Source: Gammaproteobacteria bacterium (lineage in GTDB: Bacteria; Pseudomonadota; Gammaproteobacteria; Steroidobacterales; Steroidobacteraceae). From it: DNA of 55,969 bases. Below the pieces are notes generated by a model. The model was not told the DNA's origin. It saw only the letters and a list, made by a program, of their open reading frames with translations, and made no database searches. The number at the start of each line of letters is the position of its first letter. Position 1 is the first letter of the stretch. The stretch lies in the NCBI GenBank assembly GCA_025358295.1, contig JANYJY010000047.1:1-55969 (forward strand), read 5' to 3'. Positions 1 through 11,357 of the stretch are shown here, in pieces. Position numbers and translations under genes: made by a program.

Positions 1-595
1 ATTGCGGGCAGATGTAATTCACGTAGTCCGGCATGCGCCGCAGGATGGTGTCGACCACCGCCTCGGTGGAGTAGCCGCGCGTATCCTTGTCGCGATGCAG
101 CTTCTGTATCCATTCCAGATTGATGATGGGCACCACGCCGATGGTCAGATCTGCGTGCTTTGCGACATTCACATTCGGCGTCACGACGGCGCCATGCAGC
201 CCCTCGTAGAACAACAGATCGGTGTCGCCCGGAATGTCTTTCCAATCCGTGAAGGTGCCCGGCGGCTGCTTGAAGGGTTGGGCCTCCTTGTCATTGTGCA
301 GGTAGCGGCGCACTTTTCCGCCCCCGGTTTCACCATAACCCTTGAACAGGGCCTCGAGTTCCTCGAACAGATTATTCTGCGGCCCAAAGTGACTGAAATG
401 TTGATCGCCAAGGGCGGCGGCCTCCGCCATTTTTACCTTCATGGCTTCGCGATCGTAACGGTGAAAAGAATCGCCTTCGACCAACGCGGCCCTGATGCCC
501 TCGCGGCGGAATATCCAATTGAACGTGCGTGTCACAGAGGTGGTGCCAGCGCCGGAGGAGCCGGTGACTGCGATGATGGGATGCTTGGCTGACAT
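1..595 (-). CDS. prk: phosphoribulokinase, 3' part beyond the window
   Basis: Phosphoribulokinase phosphorylates ribulose 5-phosphate to ribulose 1,5-bisphosphate, the RuBisCO substrate. The 198 codons present start at ATG 593-595 with MSAKHPIIAVTGSSGAGTTS, whose GSSGAGTTS is the P-loop of the bacterial (class I, octameric) enzyme. Further signs are VEGDSFHRYDR, HFGPQNN, EGLHGAVV and the segment NLEWIQKLHRDKDTRGYSTE typical of this family. The C-terminal part lies left of base 1. It follows fbp by 18 bases, so it is the last cbb gene visible and the operon probably continues leftwards. Antisense reading frames over this region are shadows. Confidence 0.96.
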   Translation of the reverse strand, partial: MSAKHPIIAVTGSSGAGTTSVTRTFNWIFRREGIRAALVEGDSFHRYDREAMKVKMAEAAALGDQHFSHFGPQNNLFEELEALFKGYGETGGGKVRRYLHNDKEAQPFKQPPGTFTDWKDIPGDTDLLFYEGLHGAVVTPNVNVAKHADLTIGVVPIINLEWIQKLHRDKDTRGYSTEAVVDTILRRMPDYVNYICPQ

Positions 596-613
596 GTGGG
601 ACCCGTACTTGAG

Positions 614-1690
614 TTAGCTTTGAATGAACAGCGAGCGTTCTTTGAACAGCGGCGAGCTGTAGATGCGGTCGAGCCCCTGTTCGTGTTCCCAGTGATAACG
701 CTCGATGCGCTCCACTTCGGCCTTGCAACCTAGGATCAGCGGCACGCGCTGATGAAGGTGGGTGGGCGTCAGATCCAAGATTCGATTTCTGCCCGTCGAG
801 ACCGCGCCGCCGGCCTGTTCGACGAGCATGGCCATGGGATTGGCTTCGTAAAGCAGGCGCAGCCTGCCGGCCTTGCTGGGATCCTTGGTGTCCTCCGGAT
901 ACATGAAGAGTCCGCCTCGGATCAGGATCCGATGGACTTCCGCCACCAGCGAGGCGATCCAACGCATGTTGAAGTCCTTGCCGCGCACGCCGCCGTGGCC
1001 TGCCAGACATTCGGCGACGTAACGCTTCACCGGCGGCTCCCAAAATCGCTCGTTGGACGCGTTGATGGCGAATTCGTTTGCCTCTGCGGGAATGGTCATG
1101 TTCGGGTGAGTGAGTATGAATTCGCCGAAGCCGCGGTCCAGAGTGAAGCCGTGGACACCGCGACCCACCGTCAACACCAACATGGTGGTTGCGCCGTAGA
1201 TCGCATAGCCGGCGCACAGCTGCTTGGAACCCGGCTGCAGAAAATCCTCCACCGTCGGCGGTTGCGGGCCGCGCGGCGCCTTCAGCACCGAAAAGATGCT
1301 GCCCACGGGCGCATTGATATCGATATTGCTCGAGCCATCCAAGGGGTCGAAGGCGAGCAGGTACTTGCCGAGCGGATACTCGGGCGGGATCTGGTACGGG
1401 TCTTCGAGTTCCTCGGACACCATGCCGGCCAGATGTCCGCCGTATTCACTGGTGCGCAGGAAAATGTCATTGGATATGACATCCAATTTCATCTGGGTTT
1501 CACCCTGGATGTTGTCGATATCCGCCGATCCATGCGCGCCGGCCAGGACGCCGCGGCCGACGATGAAACTGATGCGCTTGCACGCCAGGCGAACGTAGTT
1601 GAGCAAGGCCGTGAAGTCGCCGGTCGCCTCGGGGAAACGGCGTTGTTCCTCGATCATGAATTCGGTGATGGTCTTTTCGCGCGTACTCAT
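614..1690 (-). CDS. fbp: fructose-1,6-bisphosphatase class I
   Basis: Hydrolyses fructose 1,6-bisphosphate to fructose 6-phosphate in the Calvin cycle and gluconeogenesis. The 358-residue protein is of the usual length for class I enzymes. Visible motifs are the metal-binding region with VSEELEDP, then [20 protein letters not shown] and, near the end, the substrate/metal segment [26 protein letters not shown]-type ribosome site precedes ATG 1688-1690. It lies between cbbY (23-base gap) and prk in the cbb operon, so this copy is probably the Calvin-cycle isoenzyme (cbbF). Confidence 0.97.
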   Translation of the reverse strand: MSTREKTITEFMIEEQRRFPEATGDFTALLNYVRLACKRISFIVGRGVLAGAHGSADIDNIQGETQMKLDVISNDIFLRTSEYGGHLAGMVSEELEDPYQIPPEYPLGKYLLAFDPLDGSSNIDINAPVGSIFSVLKAPRGPQPPTVEDFLQPGSKQLCAGYAIYGATTMLVLTVGRGVHGFTLDRGFGEFILTHPNMTIPAEANEFAINASNERFWEPPVKRYVAECLAGHGGVRGKDFNMRWIASLVAEVHRILIRGGLFMYPEDTKDPSKAGRLRLLYEANPMAMLVEQAGGAVSTGRNRILDLTPTHLHQRVPLILGCKAEVERIERYHWEHEQGLDRIYSSPLFKERSLFIQS

Positions 1691-1713
1691 CGTTTCCCCC
1701 GATTATCGCTGCG

Positions 1714-2484
1714 TTATTGCTGTTCTTTGGGCGTATGCAAATGTCTATCCAACTCGCGAATACCGAGCATGCTGTGGCCGACCATGGCGGCGGCGCGCGG
1801 CGGCAAAGGCCGAGCGGGCGATCCGAGCGACGGCAGCACCATATCGGCCCAGGAGAAATTCTCCGTCTGAGTCCAGTAACTGGGTGTGACGACGGTGAAC
1901 AGCCCGGCCGACTTGGCCGCCGTGAGACCGTTCAGGGAGTCCTCGATGGCGACGCATTCGTCGGCCGTACGCGCCAATTCGCGCAGCACGAAGCTGTAAA
2001 TGTCGGGCGCCGGTTTCTTCTTGCGAACTTGATCGCCCGCGCCGATGGCTGCGAATCGGTCGAGCGAGTCCGCGCCCAGCGCGGTTCGCAGCAATGTGTC
2101 GATGTTGGCCAGTGTGGTGGTGGAGGCGATGGCCACTTGGATTTGCGCGCGATGGGCTTCATCGAGCAAGCGTTCCACGCCGTCGCGCAGCGGCACTTGT
2201 CCGGCGAGGATCATGGCTGCGTAATTGGCCGTCTTGGTGCGGTGGATGGCGCCGATGCGTTCGAACAGAGCGCTGCGCTCCTGGGGCGCAAGTCGCAGGG
2301 AATCGATATGGGCCGCGATGCGCTCCTTGCCCCCGGCCGTCAACAATAGATGCGCGTATCGGGGCCTGCTCCAGTTCCAATCCAGGCCATGCTCGCGGAA
2401 AGCCTCATTGAAGGCGGCGCGATGCGCTTCCTCCGTGTCCGCGAGAGTGCCATCGACGTCGAAGATCAACGCCTTGAGCTTCAT
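1714..2484 (-). CDS. cbbY: CbbY, HAD-family phosphatase
   Basis: A 256-residue HAD hydrolase. In red-type RuBisCO systems CbbY dephosphorylates xylulose 1,5-bisphosphate, an inhibitory misfire product of RuBisCO. HAD motif I is [12 protein letters not shown] (residues 7-18), followed by an alpha-helical cap with [13 protein letters not shown]; motif II is [10 protein letters not shown], and motif III/IV lie around [11 protein letters not shown] and [17 protein letters not shown]. The ATG overlaps the TGA of cbbX (ATGA), so translation is probably coupled. Close homologues include beta-phosphoglucomutase-like HADs, but position and N-terminus favour CbbY. Confidence 0.94.
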   Translation of the reverse strand: MKLKALIFDVDGTLADTEEAHRAAFNEAFREHGLDWNWSRPRYAHLLLTAGGKERIAAHIDSLRLAPQERSALFERIGAIHRTKTANYAAMILAGQVPLRDGVERLLDEAHRAQIQVAIASTTTLANIDTLLRTALGADSLDRFAAIGAGDQVRKKKPAPDIYSFVLRELARTADECVAIEDSLNGLTAAKSAGLFTVVTPSYWTQTENFSWADMVLPSLGSPARPLPPRAAAMVGHSMLGIRELDRHLHTPKEQQ

Positions 2485-3446
2485 GTGAACACCCGGCTCG
2501 CGCGTATATCCTCACCTTCGATGGTCATGAGCTCATCGCGCGTAAGCTGGCGTCCCTTTTGCGCGAACAGGCGGTTGGCCTGGCGTAGGCGGGCTCGGTC
2601 GAGCGCATTGCGGATCGAGCGCGCATTGGCAAAGTGCGCCTGTTGCATGCGCAATGGGATGTATTCATGCACGGCCGCGATGGCGGAATCGCTGAGGCGG
2701 TAGTGCATGCTCTGCAGCATGCGCTGCGCAATTTCCTCCAGCTCCCGCGGCTGGTAGTCGGGGAAATCCAAATGATGCGCGACGCGCGAACTCATGCCGG
2801 GGTTGGAGCGGAAAAACGCGTCCATCCGATCCTTGTAACCGGCGAGGATCACGACCAGGTCGTCGCGCTGATTCTCCATCACTTGCAGCAGAATCTCGAT
2901 GGCTTCCTGGCCGTAGTCGCGCTCGTTCTCCGGCCGGTACAGGTAGTAGGCCTCGTCGATGAACAGCACGCCGCCCATGGCCTTCTTGAGAACTTCCTTG
3001 GTTTTCGGCGCGGTATGTCCGATGTATTGGCCAACGAGATCGTCGCGCGTCACAGCGATGAGATGGCCTTTGCGCACATAGCCTAAGCGGTGCAGGATCT
3101 GCGCCATACGCAGGGCCACCGTGGTCTTTCCCGTTCCCGGATTGCCGATGAATGACATGTGCAGACTCGGCGCCTGCGCCTGAAGTCCCAGATTCATGCG
3201 CAGCTTGTCGATGACCAATAGGGCGGCGATGTCGCGTATGCGGCCTTTCACCGGAGCCAGTCCGATGAGATCGCGGTCCAATTCGTCCATGACCGCGCTC
3301 ACCTGACTTTGCGCCAGCACTTCCTCGACGGTGCGGGCACTCTGCAGCGGGTCTGCGACTGCAGTGCCCGCGGCGGCTGCTTCCGTCGTGGCGGACTCGG
3401 CCGTCGAGGCCGTTTGTCCCGGAATCTGGTACAGAGGTGCAGCCAT
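2481..3446 (-). CDS. cbbX: CbbX, red-type RuBisCO activase (AAA+)
   Basis: AAA+ ATPase that remodels inhibited form IC/ID RuBisCO by pulling on the CbbL C-terminal tail. The 321-residue protein has Walker [15 protein letters not shown], Walker [15 protein letters not shown], a sensor region with [15 protein letters not shown] and [18 protein letters not shown], and a C-terminal helical lid. The pore-loop region [19 protein letters not shown] is present. It starts at ATG 3444-3446, eight bases after cbbS. CbbX beside cbbLS marks the enzyme as red-type. The N-terminal 30 residues are Ala/Thr-rich and unconserved-looking. Confidence 0.97.
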   Translation of the reverse strand: MAAPLYQIPGQTASTAESATTEAAAAGTAVADPLQSARTVEEVLAQSQVSAVMDELDRDLIGLAPVKGRIRDIAALLVIDKLRMNLGLQAQAPSLHMSFIGNPGTGKTTVALRMAQILHRLGYVRKGHLIAVTRDDLVGQYIGHTAPKTKEVLKKAMGGVLFIDEAYYLYRPENERDYGQEAIEILLQVMENQRDDLVVILAGYKDRMDAFFRSNPGMSSRVAHHLDFPDYQPRELEEIAQRMLQSMHYRLSDSAIAAVHEYIPLRMQQAHFANARSIRNALDRARLRQANRLFAQKGRQLTRDELMTIEGEDIRASRVFT

Positions 3447-3454
3447 GTGGGGGC

Positions 3455-3895
3455 CTAGCGAGAGCCGCGCTCGGATTCAGGCCGGTCGGTCGCGTAGGGT
3501 CGCACGGTGTAGCGAATGGTGCGACCGTGCGTCTCTTGCCGCACCAGTGCGAAGCCCGGTTCGCGCTCCGGCCGATTGACGATGAAACTCATGACGATGG
3601 TCTCCACGCCGCGGGTCGAATCGAAGGCCATCAAACGGATGTAATGTTGGGGAAAGGTTTTGCGGCAATTGTTAACTTCCATCAATACGCCGGCCGCATC
3701 CCTCAGTTCAAACATGGGCAGTCCGAACATTTCCCAATACGTGTTGCGCGGATGCGGGTCATCGGTGTATTCCACACTCCACGCGTAGCCCTTGTTCAAT
3801 CCGTACTGGACCTGCAGAGAGATTTCCGCGTCCGTCAGTTCGGGCAAGTAGCTGAATTGGCCTTGGGTGATGCGGCCTACGGGATTGGTCATCAT
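3455..3895 (-). CDS. cbbS: RuBisCO small subunit, form IC
   Basis: Small subunit of ribulose-bisphosphate carboxylase, 146 residues. The start ATG 3893-3895 was chosen over longer frames because AAGGAG (3905-3910) lies nine bases upstream and the family N-terminus ([20 protein letters not shown]) begins just after it. Other family segments are [23 protein letters not shown] and [21 protein letters not shown]. The C-terminal extension with [13 protein letters not shown] and [15 protein letters not shown] is typical of red-type small subunits, where it forms a beta-hairpin in the central pore. It follows cbbL by 13 bases. Confidence 0.97.
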   Translation of the reverse strand: MMTNPVGRITQGQFSYLPELTDAEISLQVQYGLNKGYAWSVEYTDDPHPRNTYWEMFGLPMFELRDAAGVLMEVNNCRKTFPQHYIRLMAFDSTRGVETIVMSFIVNRPEREPGFALVRQETHGRTIRYTVRPYATDRPESERGSR

Positions 3896-3908
3896 GCTGG
3901 GGAACTCC

Positions 3909-5488
<1,580 letters not shown>

Positions 5489-5489
<1 letters not shown>

Positions 5490-6409
5490 TGAAGAACGCC
5501 ACCCTGCGGCAACTTCGCATTTTTGCCGCGGTTGCCCGCCACTTAAGCTTCGTACGGGCGGCGGAAGAATTGCGCCTGACGGCGCCCGCGGTATCGATGC
5601 AGATCAAGGAACTCGAACTGGAAGTGGGGCTGCCGCTATTCGACCGGACCAGTCGCCAGGTCTCCTTGACCATGGTGGGCGAGTACATGCTGGCGCACGT
5701 GCGCCGGGTGCTGTCCGCCATGCGCGATGCCGAGGATTTGGTGGCGCGCTTTCGGGGCTTGCAGACCGGACCTTTGGATGTGGGGATGGTCAGCACGGCG
5801 AAGTATTTCCTGCCGCGCTTGCTGGCCGTATTCCGGGAGGAACACCCCGGGATCGAGATCCGACTACAAGTCGCCAATAACCGCGAGCAGATCGTCACTC
5901 TGATGCAGGAAGGCGATATTGAACTGGCCATCATGGGCAGGCCGCCGGAGGGTTACGCCACCCGCGCAGAGCCTTTCGCCATGCATCCGCATGTGCTGGT
6001 AACCTCGATCGATCATCACTTTACGCACAAGGAACTCGTGCCGGCGAGCGCGCTGGCGGGAGAAGGATTCATCGTGCGCGAGCCCCGCTCCGGCACCCGC
6101 GCGGTGTTCGATGAATACATGCGCGCGCATCACATAGCGCCGCGAGTGGTCATGCAAATGTCCAGCAACGAAGCCATCAAGCAGGCAGTCATGGCCGGCA
6201 TGGGCGTGTCGCTGCTGTCGCTGCACACCCTGGGTCTGGAACTCAATCACAAGTTGATCGCCTGTCCGGAGACGGAGGGACTGCCCATCATGCGCCGCTG
6301 GAATGTGGTGAACAATCAGGCCAAGACACTGTCGCCCGCTGCGGAGGCTTTCCGCTATTTCGTTCTCGAGCGCGGCGAAGCCTTCCTGGCAAAACAATTT
6401 CCTGCCTGA
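5489..6409 (+). CDS. cbbR: CbbR, LysR-type regulator of the cbb operon
   Basis: LysR-family activator that responds to Calvin-cycle intermediates. The start ATG 5489-5491 (MKNATLRQLRIFAAVARHLS) is preferred over an in-frame ATG at 5444 because AAGGA (5477-5481) precedes it and homologues begin here. The protein is 306 residues: winged helix-turn-helix at about 1-62 (FVRAAEELRLTAPAVSMQIKELE) and a periplasmic-binding-like effector domain from about 90. It is divergent from cbbL, the standard cbbR arrangement. Its stop is only three bases from the convergent galactose dehydrogenase gene. Confidence 0.94.
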
Positions 6410-6412
6410 CGG

Positions 6413-7339
6413 CTACTCGATGAAGGCAGCCACGTCGACGCGGCGTGCGCACAGGAAGGCGTCCGCGACCAGCTGCAGTGGAGAGCAGTCCACGTCACTG
6501 CGGCCGTGACGCACGAGTTCGGCAAAATGCGCATACAAATTCGCGTACTCCGGTTGTTGCACGGTTGTCACCGCCACGCCGTCGATCGATAGTACGGTTC
6601 CACCCATCGACAGACTCAAATGACCTGTGTCCGTGCGCACATCGATGCTCCAGGTTTGAGTGCCGGTCTGCAGAAAATCGAGCTCGACCTCAACCGGCAC
6701 GCCGTGCCCGTCCGCCAGCTGCAGGGTGGCGGCGATCGGCGTCTCGCAATTGCTCGGGAATGACAGCTCCGCGCCCTTCAGCGCGAGCCCCGTGGGCATG
6801 ATCCGAGTCAGGATCGACAGCGCGTTGATTCCTGGATCGAATACGCCCAAGCCGCCGGCCTTCCATATCCAGGTCTGTCCGGGATGCCAGTGACGCACGT
6901 CTTCCTTCCAGGTCACCTTGACGCTGAGAATTTTTCGTCCCACAAGCCAGGTGCGCGCCGGTTCGACGGCCCGTGCGAAGCGCGAATGCCAGGACGTAAA
7001 CAGCACAACGCCTTGACGCCGCGCAAGCCCCTCGAGCGCCTGCACTTCGCTCACCGTGACGCCGGGAGGTTTTTCCAGCAGCACATGCCGCCCCTGTTGC
7101 AGGGCGAAGCGCGCGATGTCGTAGCGCACCTGAGGCGTCGTGCAAAGCGCCACCGCGGCGACTTCGGGCTGGGCATGCAGCAGAGTCTCGACGTTGGGGT
7201 AGCTGGGCACGCCTTCGAGCGAATGATGCGGGCTGGCCACGCCGATGAGTTCGAACGCATCGCTTGCCGCGAGCGAGGGAATATGCTGATCGCGCGCGAT
7301 CTTGCCGAGTCCGACGATCGCGATCTTTATTCTCGCCAT
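6413..7339 (-). CDS. gal: D-galactose 1-dehydrogenase (Gfo/Idh/MocA family)
   Basis: Oxidises D-galactose (often also L-arabinose) to the lactone with NAD(P), the first step of the De Ley-Doudoroff pathway. The 308-residue protein has the N-terminal Rossmann motif IAIVGLGKIARDQHIPSLA, the EKPPG motif with the catalytic-region lysine, and SWHSRFARAVEPARTWL, WKEDVRHWHPGQTWIW and GVFDPGINALSI. These segments closely resemble the Pseudomonas fluorescens galactose dehydrogenase as I recall it. It is the last gene of the minus operon, four bases after the GntR gene. No lactonase is encoded nearby, so lactone opening is spontaneous or encoded elsewhere. Confidence 0.9.
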   Translation of the reverse strand: MARIKIAIVGLGKIARDQHIPSLAASDAFELIGVASPHHSLEGVPSYPNVETLLHAQPEVAAVALCTTPQVRYDIARFALQQGRHVLLEKPPGVTVSEVQALEGLARRQGVVLFTSWHSRFARAVEPARTWLVGRKILSVKVTWKEDVRHWHPGQTWIWKAGGLGVFDPGINALSILTRIMPTGLALKGAELSFPSNCETPIAATLQLADGHGVPVEVELDFLQTGTQTWSIDVRTDTGHLSLSMGGTVLSIDGVAVTTVQQPEYANLYAHFAELVRHGRSDVDCSPLQLVADAFLCARRVDVAAFIE

Positions 7340-7343
7340 GGGC

Positions 7344-8087
7344 TTAGCGGTTGGCGTTGGCGGAGGCGCGACGCGTCACTTGCAGCGCCTCACGTTTGAG
7401 AATGAGATCCAGTGCCTCTTGAATGAGCTTGCGCATCGCCTCACCGGCAGCGGCGGATTTGCCGGCAATGATGGCGTCTGCGACTTTCTTGTGGTCGGCG
7501 ATACTTGCCAATTGCACGCCCTTGTAGCGGTTCGTGGTGCGAATGCTGAAGCGCAGGGCCGTCGCGGAAAAGCCCGTGAGCTGCGCGTAGAAGCGGTTGC
7601 GGGTAGCGCGCAATACGGCGACGTGAAAGGCGATGTCTGAATCGAGCGGGTCGTCGTCGCCACGATCGGCGGCCTGCATCCGCTCGATCGCACTGCGAAT
7701 AGCCGCCTTTTCCTCGGCGCCGGCCACCCGGGCCGCGAGGGCAGCAGCGCCCGGCTCAACCGCGAGACGCAGTTCGGTGAACTCCACCAATAGAGCGGGT
7801 TCGTATTTGCGTTCCAGCAGCCACCCCAACACATCCGGATCGAGGAGATTCCAGTTGCTCTCCGGCTGCACCCAGGTTCCGAGCCGCGGCCGGGATCCCA
7901 ACAGGCCTTTCGCGGTCAACATCTTGACCGCCTCGCGCACCACCGAACGGCTCGCCGCGTACTGCCTGCACAGTTCCGCCTCGATGGGGATGGGATTGTC
8001 AGCTGAATAGACTCCCGTCACCACCGCGGCGCCGAGGCTGTTCGCGACGGTGTAGGTCAAATTCTGGCCACGTACTGGGGCGGTCAT
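7344..8087 (-). CDS. GntR-family (FadR subfamily) regulator, DgoR-like
   Basis: A 247-residue transcription factor, probably the repressor of the galactose/galactonate genes. The N-terminal winged helix reads PIPIEAELCRQYAASRSVVREAVKMLTAKGLL, and GSRPRLGTWV is the wing. The C-terminal FCD domain has the metal/effector histidine and aspartate segments ELRLAVEPGAAALAA, DIAFHVAVLRATRN and SIADHKKVADAI. It lies inside the operon between the symporter and the dehydrogenase, so it is probably autoregulated. The inducer is likely galactonate or a related sugar acid, by analogy with E. coli DgoR. Confidence 0.88.
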   Translation of the reverse strand: MTAPVRGQNLTYTVANSLGAAVVTGVYSADNPIPIEAELCRQYAASRSVVREAVKMLTAKGLLGSRPRLGTWVQPESNWNLLDPDVLGWLLERKYEPALLVEFTELRLAVEPGAAALAARVAGAEEKAAIRSAIERMQAADRGDDDPLDSDIAFHVAVLRATRNRFYAQLTGFSATALRFSIRTTNRYKGVQLASIADHKKVADAIIAGKSAAAGEAMRKLIQEALDLILKREALQVTRRASANANR

Positions 8088-8155
8088 AGACGGTACTCTG
8101 ATTCAGACAAGATGAGTGCTCGAATGTCGATCCACCATAGCATTTCCCGGTACGC

Positions 8156-9718
8156 TTACCACCACGTGGCATAGATGGCGATCAAAATGGCGGTCACGAT
8201 CAGCGCTGCGACGTTAAAGCCGGTGCTGGTCGAATAGTCGATGCCCTTCAATTCGACCTTGAGTAGGGGCACGCGCCGCGGTTGCAACAGCGAAAGAACC
8301 ACCGCGATGGCGAGGCAGGCAAGGAATACGATGCCGGTGCGGTCCATGAAAGGCAGCGACGGCCAAGCGTAATACAGTATGCCCGACAGCAGCACCGAGG
8401 CGATGGCGGCGGACAACGCGCCGGCTGTGGTGCAGCGCTCCCAGAACATGCCGAGCAGGAAAATGACGCAGATCCCGGGCGTGAAGAATGCGGTGAATTC
8501 CTGAATGTATTGGAACGCCTGATCGAAGCTACCGAGCAGCGCCCTTGCCATCAGGATGGCAACGATGAGCGCCACCGCGGCAGTCAGGCGACCGACGAGC
8601 ACCAGATGTTGTTGGGAGGACAGCGGGCGCATCGGCTTGTACACATCCATGGTGAAGATGGTCGCAATGGAATTGATCTTCGATCCCATGGAGGCGACGA
8701 TGGCGGCGATCAAGGCCGCAAACACCAATCCAAGCAGTCCACTCGGCAGCATGGCCATCAGATGTGGATAGGCCTCGTCGGGACGTGCGAGATTCGGTGC
8801 GAGCGCGACGGCCGCGATGCCCGGCAGCACGATGATCACCGGCATCAATAACTTGAGAAACGCCGCCAGCACGATGCCCTTTTGCGCCTCACGAATGTTC
8901 TTGGCGGCCAATGCCCTTTGAATGATGTATTGATTGAATCCCCAATACGAAATGTTCATCACCCACAGGCCGCCCAATAACACCGACAGGCCGGGGAGGG
9001 CTTTATAATTTGGGTTGCTCGACGGCAAAATCATCTCGAACTTTTCGGGAAATTGCAGCGTTAGCGCATGAAAACCGGCCAGTACGCCCGCTCCATCCGA
9101 TATCTTGTTCAGGGCGATGTAGCTGATGATCAGTCCGCCGAGCACCAATAGCGTCACTTGCACGATATCGGTGAGCGCCACCGCCTTCAGCCCGCCGTAC
9201 AAGGCGTATGCGCCGGCAAACAGGCCGAGCGCAATCAGCGCCGTTTCCACGCCAAGGCCGGTGACGGTATGCACCGCCGTGGCGCCGAGCCACAGTATCG
9301 CGGTGAGATTGATGAATACGTAGACACCCAGCCAAAAAATCGCTAACACGGTGCGTACGCTCGGGCTATAACGCCGTTCCAAAAACTCCGGCATGGTGTA
9401 GATGCCGTTTTTCAGAAAGATCGGCAGAAAATATTTACCGACGATGATCAGCGTCAGGGCTGCCATCCATTCATAGGAAGCGATGCCGAGCCCGATCACG
9501 TAGCCGGAGCCGGACATGCCGATGATTTGTTCCGCGGAGATGTTGGCGGCAATGAGCGAGGTTCCGATGGCCCACCAGGGGAGCGTGCGGCCGGCAAGGA
9601 AATAGTCCTGCGCATCCTTTTTGTGGCTGCCTTTCTCCCTGGACACCCACTGAGCCAGAGCAAAGATCGATATGGCATAGACGGCAATGATGGCAATGTC
9701 CAGAGCAGGGAGTGTCAC
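8156..9718 (-). CDS. SGLT-type sodium/sugar symporter (SSS family), probably galactose
   Basis: A 520-residue membrane protein with about 14 hydrophobic segments. Segments SLIAANISAEQIIGMSGSGY, YEWMAALTLIIVGKYFLPIF, GIYTMPEFLERRY and GGLWVMNISYWGFNQYIIQR match the Vibrio Na+/galactose transporter vSGLT closely, which points to galactose or a related hexose. It imports the sugar across the inner membrane with Na+. The start is GTG (9716-9718), preceded by AGAGGA. It lies between the KDPGal aldolase and GntR genes. Confidence 0.93.
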   Translation of the reverse strand: MTLPALDIAIIAVYAISIFALAQWVSREKGSHKKDAQDYFLAGRTLPWWAIGTSLIAANISAEQIIGMSGSGYVIGLGIASYEWMAALTLIIVGKYFLPIFLKNGIYTMPEFLERRYSPSVRTVLAIFWLGVYVFINLTAILWLGATAVHTVTGLGVETALIALGLFAGAYALYGGLKAVALTDIVQVTLLVLGGLIISYIALNKISDGAGVLAGFHALTLQFPEKFEMILPSSNPNYKALPGLSVLLGGLWVMNISYWGFNQYIIQRALAAKNIREAQKGIVLAAFLKLLMPVIIVLPGIAAVALAPNLARPDEAYPHLMAMLPSGLLGLVFAALIAAIVASMGSKINSIATIFTMDVYKPMRPLSSQQHLVLVGRLTAAVALIVAILMARALLGSFDQAFQYIQEFTAFFTPGICVIFLLGMFWERCTTAGALSAAIASVLLSGILYYAWPSLPFMDRTGIVFLACLAIAVVLSLLQPRRVPLLKVELKGIDYSTSTGFNVAALIVTAILIAIYATWW

Positions 9719-9778
9719 GAGTGTTTCCTCTTGTTCTACGGTCTTATTGTTGTACGAGCCGCGCCAGCCGGCGCCCCT

Positions 9779-10408
9779 TCAAGTTTTAGTCTGTGCGTTC
9801 TTCAGTACCTGCACCAGCTCCGCCGCCCGGCGCGCGATGTCCGCAAGCGGATAGTCGGGACGGAATAGCTCGGAGCCGAGGCCGAAACCGCCGGCGCCCG
9901 CCGCCAGCCAGCGTGGAATATCTTGCGCGCCGATGCCGCCGACCGGAAAGACACGCACATCGCGCGGCAGCACCGCACCCAGCGCCTCCAAATGGCGCGG
10001 TCCGTAGGTCACGGCGGGAAATAGCTTCAACATCCGGGTACCGGCGTCCAAGGCGGTGAAAGCCTCTGTGGCCGTCGCAATCCCGGGCAACACATGCATG
10101 CCTCGCGCTGCGGAACGGCGTATGACCTCGACGTTGCAGTTTGGCGCCAGAATGAGGCGTGCGCCGGCGTCGTGCGCGCGACCCACGTCCTCAGTGTTCA
10201 GCACCGTGCCGGCGCCGATGAGCCAATCGGAACGCTGCGCCGCCAGCGCGGCAATGCTCGCAAACGGATCGGGGGAATTTAGCGGAACTTCGATGGCGCG
10301 AATGCCGGCGTCATACAGTACATCGCCGATCTCAAGGACTCGGGACGGCAGCACGCCGCGCAGAATGGCGATCAGTGAGGTCTGGTGCGTGAAATTATCA
10401 GGAGGCAT
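9779..10408 (-). CDS. dgoA: 2-dehydro-3-deoxy-6-phosphogalactonate aldolase
   Basis: Class I aldolase of the KDPG/KDPGal family, splitting KDPGal to pyruvate and glyceraldehyde 3-phosphate. The 209 residues start at ATG 10406-10408 (MPPDNFTHQTSLIAILRG); a longer frame would intrude far into dgoK. Visible motifs: LIAILRGVLP with the catalytic Glu-region arginine, AIEVPLNSPDPFASI, GAGTVL, LILAPNCN, and the Schiff-base lysine segment MLKLFPAV followed by VFPVGGIGAQDIPRWLAAGA. It overlaps the dgoK end by 11 bases. NSPDP instead of TLRTP-like residues favours the galactonate enzyme. Confidence 0.93.
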   Translation of the reverse strand: MPPDNFTHQTSLIAILRGVLPSRVLEIGDVLYDAGIRAIEVPLNSPDPFASIAALAAQRSDWLIGAGTVLNTEDVGRAHDAGARLILAPNCNVEVIRRSAARGMHVLPGIATATEAFTALDAGTRMLKLFPAVTYGPRHLEALGAVLPRDVRVFPVGGIGAQDIPRWLAAGAGGFGLGSELFRPDYPLADIARRAAELVQVLKNAQTKT

Positions 10409-11357
10409 GGGCGGCCTTGTGTAATAGGCGGGTATGAACCTGCACGAGTCCGGCGAGCACGGCTTGGGAACCGTCCAATTGCACGGCCTCAAAGTCCTGC
10501 GCACGCACGCCCAGCGCATACAGCTGCGTCAATTGCGTCGCGCCGACCAAGTATACCGAGCGCGACGCGACCGAGGGCGACAGCAGGCGCAGTGCCCCAT
10601 GCACGTCGCTCGCGACCAGCAGGCCCGACAAATAGGCGTCCGCGGTTTCCGCCGACAGTTCGCCGTTGAGCTGCAGGCTGCGGCACTCGAATAGCCGGTG
10701 CAGCAGCTGAGCTTGGGGAAATTCGTTGAAATGCGCCAGGCCGCGGGCGAAGGTCCGGGCATCGATCGCATCCCCGGCGCTCTGCGGCTTTCGCACCAGC
10801 ACGCTGTGGTCGCGCAACACCGCGAACAGCTCACCCGTGGGCGCGGTGAGGAATTCGCGCACCCGCCCATCTTCCAGTACGGCCCACTTGGTGTGGGTGC
10901 CTGGCAGGCAGAGCAGGCAGGTGCCGCGTCGCAGGTTCGCGGCGAGATTCATGGCGCCGAGTATTTGCGTCTCCTCGCCGCGGAGAAAATCCGGCGCGTT
11001 GAAGCGATTGTTGCACGACAAGCCGGGAACGATGTGCACTCGTCCTTGCAACAGTGATATGCAGGCATCGGCGATCTGTTCGGGGGCGGTGGGGCAGGCT
11101 ACGTAGGGGGCTTGGGTCCAGCCGATACTCGCTCCGACCATGCCGCAGAGAACCGCCGGCAACGTGCCGTAGCGGTCTTTCCAGCCGGCGGTGAGAGTCG
11201 CGAAAGTCGCGGCGAAACGGCGCGCGGCGTCGGGCCCATGGAGCTCGGCCGCACCCGGGCCGCTGCAGCTGTCGAGCATGGTCCCGTACTCATCGCAAAG
11301 AAAAAGACGCAGGTGGCTCGTGCCCCAATCGCCAGCGACAAAACTCGCGGCACCCAT
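10398..11357 (-). CDS. dgoK: 2-dehydro-3-deoxygalactonokinase
   Basis: Phosphorylates 2-keto-3-deoxygalactonate to KDPGal using ATP. The 319-residue protein has the family N-terminus VAGDWGTSHLRLFLCDEYG, the LCGMVGASIGWTQAPYVACP segment, the phosphate/metal motif DFLRGEETQILGAM and LCLPGTHTKWAVLEDG. Its ATG overlaps the stop of the dehydratase (TGATG, 11355-11359) and its end overlaps dgoA, so the three genes are translationally coupled. Confidence 0.94.
   Translation of the reverse strand: MGAASFVAGDWGTSHLRLFLCDEYGTMLDSCSGPGAAELHGPDAARRFAATFATLTAGWKDRYGTLPAVLCGMVGASIGWTQAPYVACPTAPEQIADACISLLQGRVHIVPGLSCNNRFNAPDFLRGEETQILGAMNLAANLRRGTCLLCLPGTHTKWAVLEDGRVREFLTAPTGELFAVLRDHSVLVRKPQSAGDAIDARTFARGLAHFNEFPQAQLLHRLFECRSLQLNGELSAETADAYLSGLLVASDVHGALRLLSPSVASRSVYLVGATQLTQLYALGVRAQDFEAVQLDGSQAVLAGLVQVHTRLLHKAAHAS

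Noticed and set aside
2-592. Long plus-strand reading frame over the left edge
   Set aside because: It is antisense to the clearly recognisable phosphoribulokinase; long antisense frames are common in GC-rich DNA.
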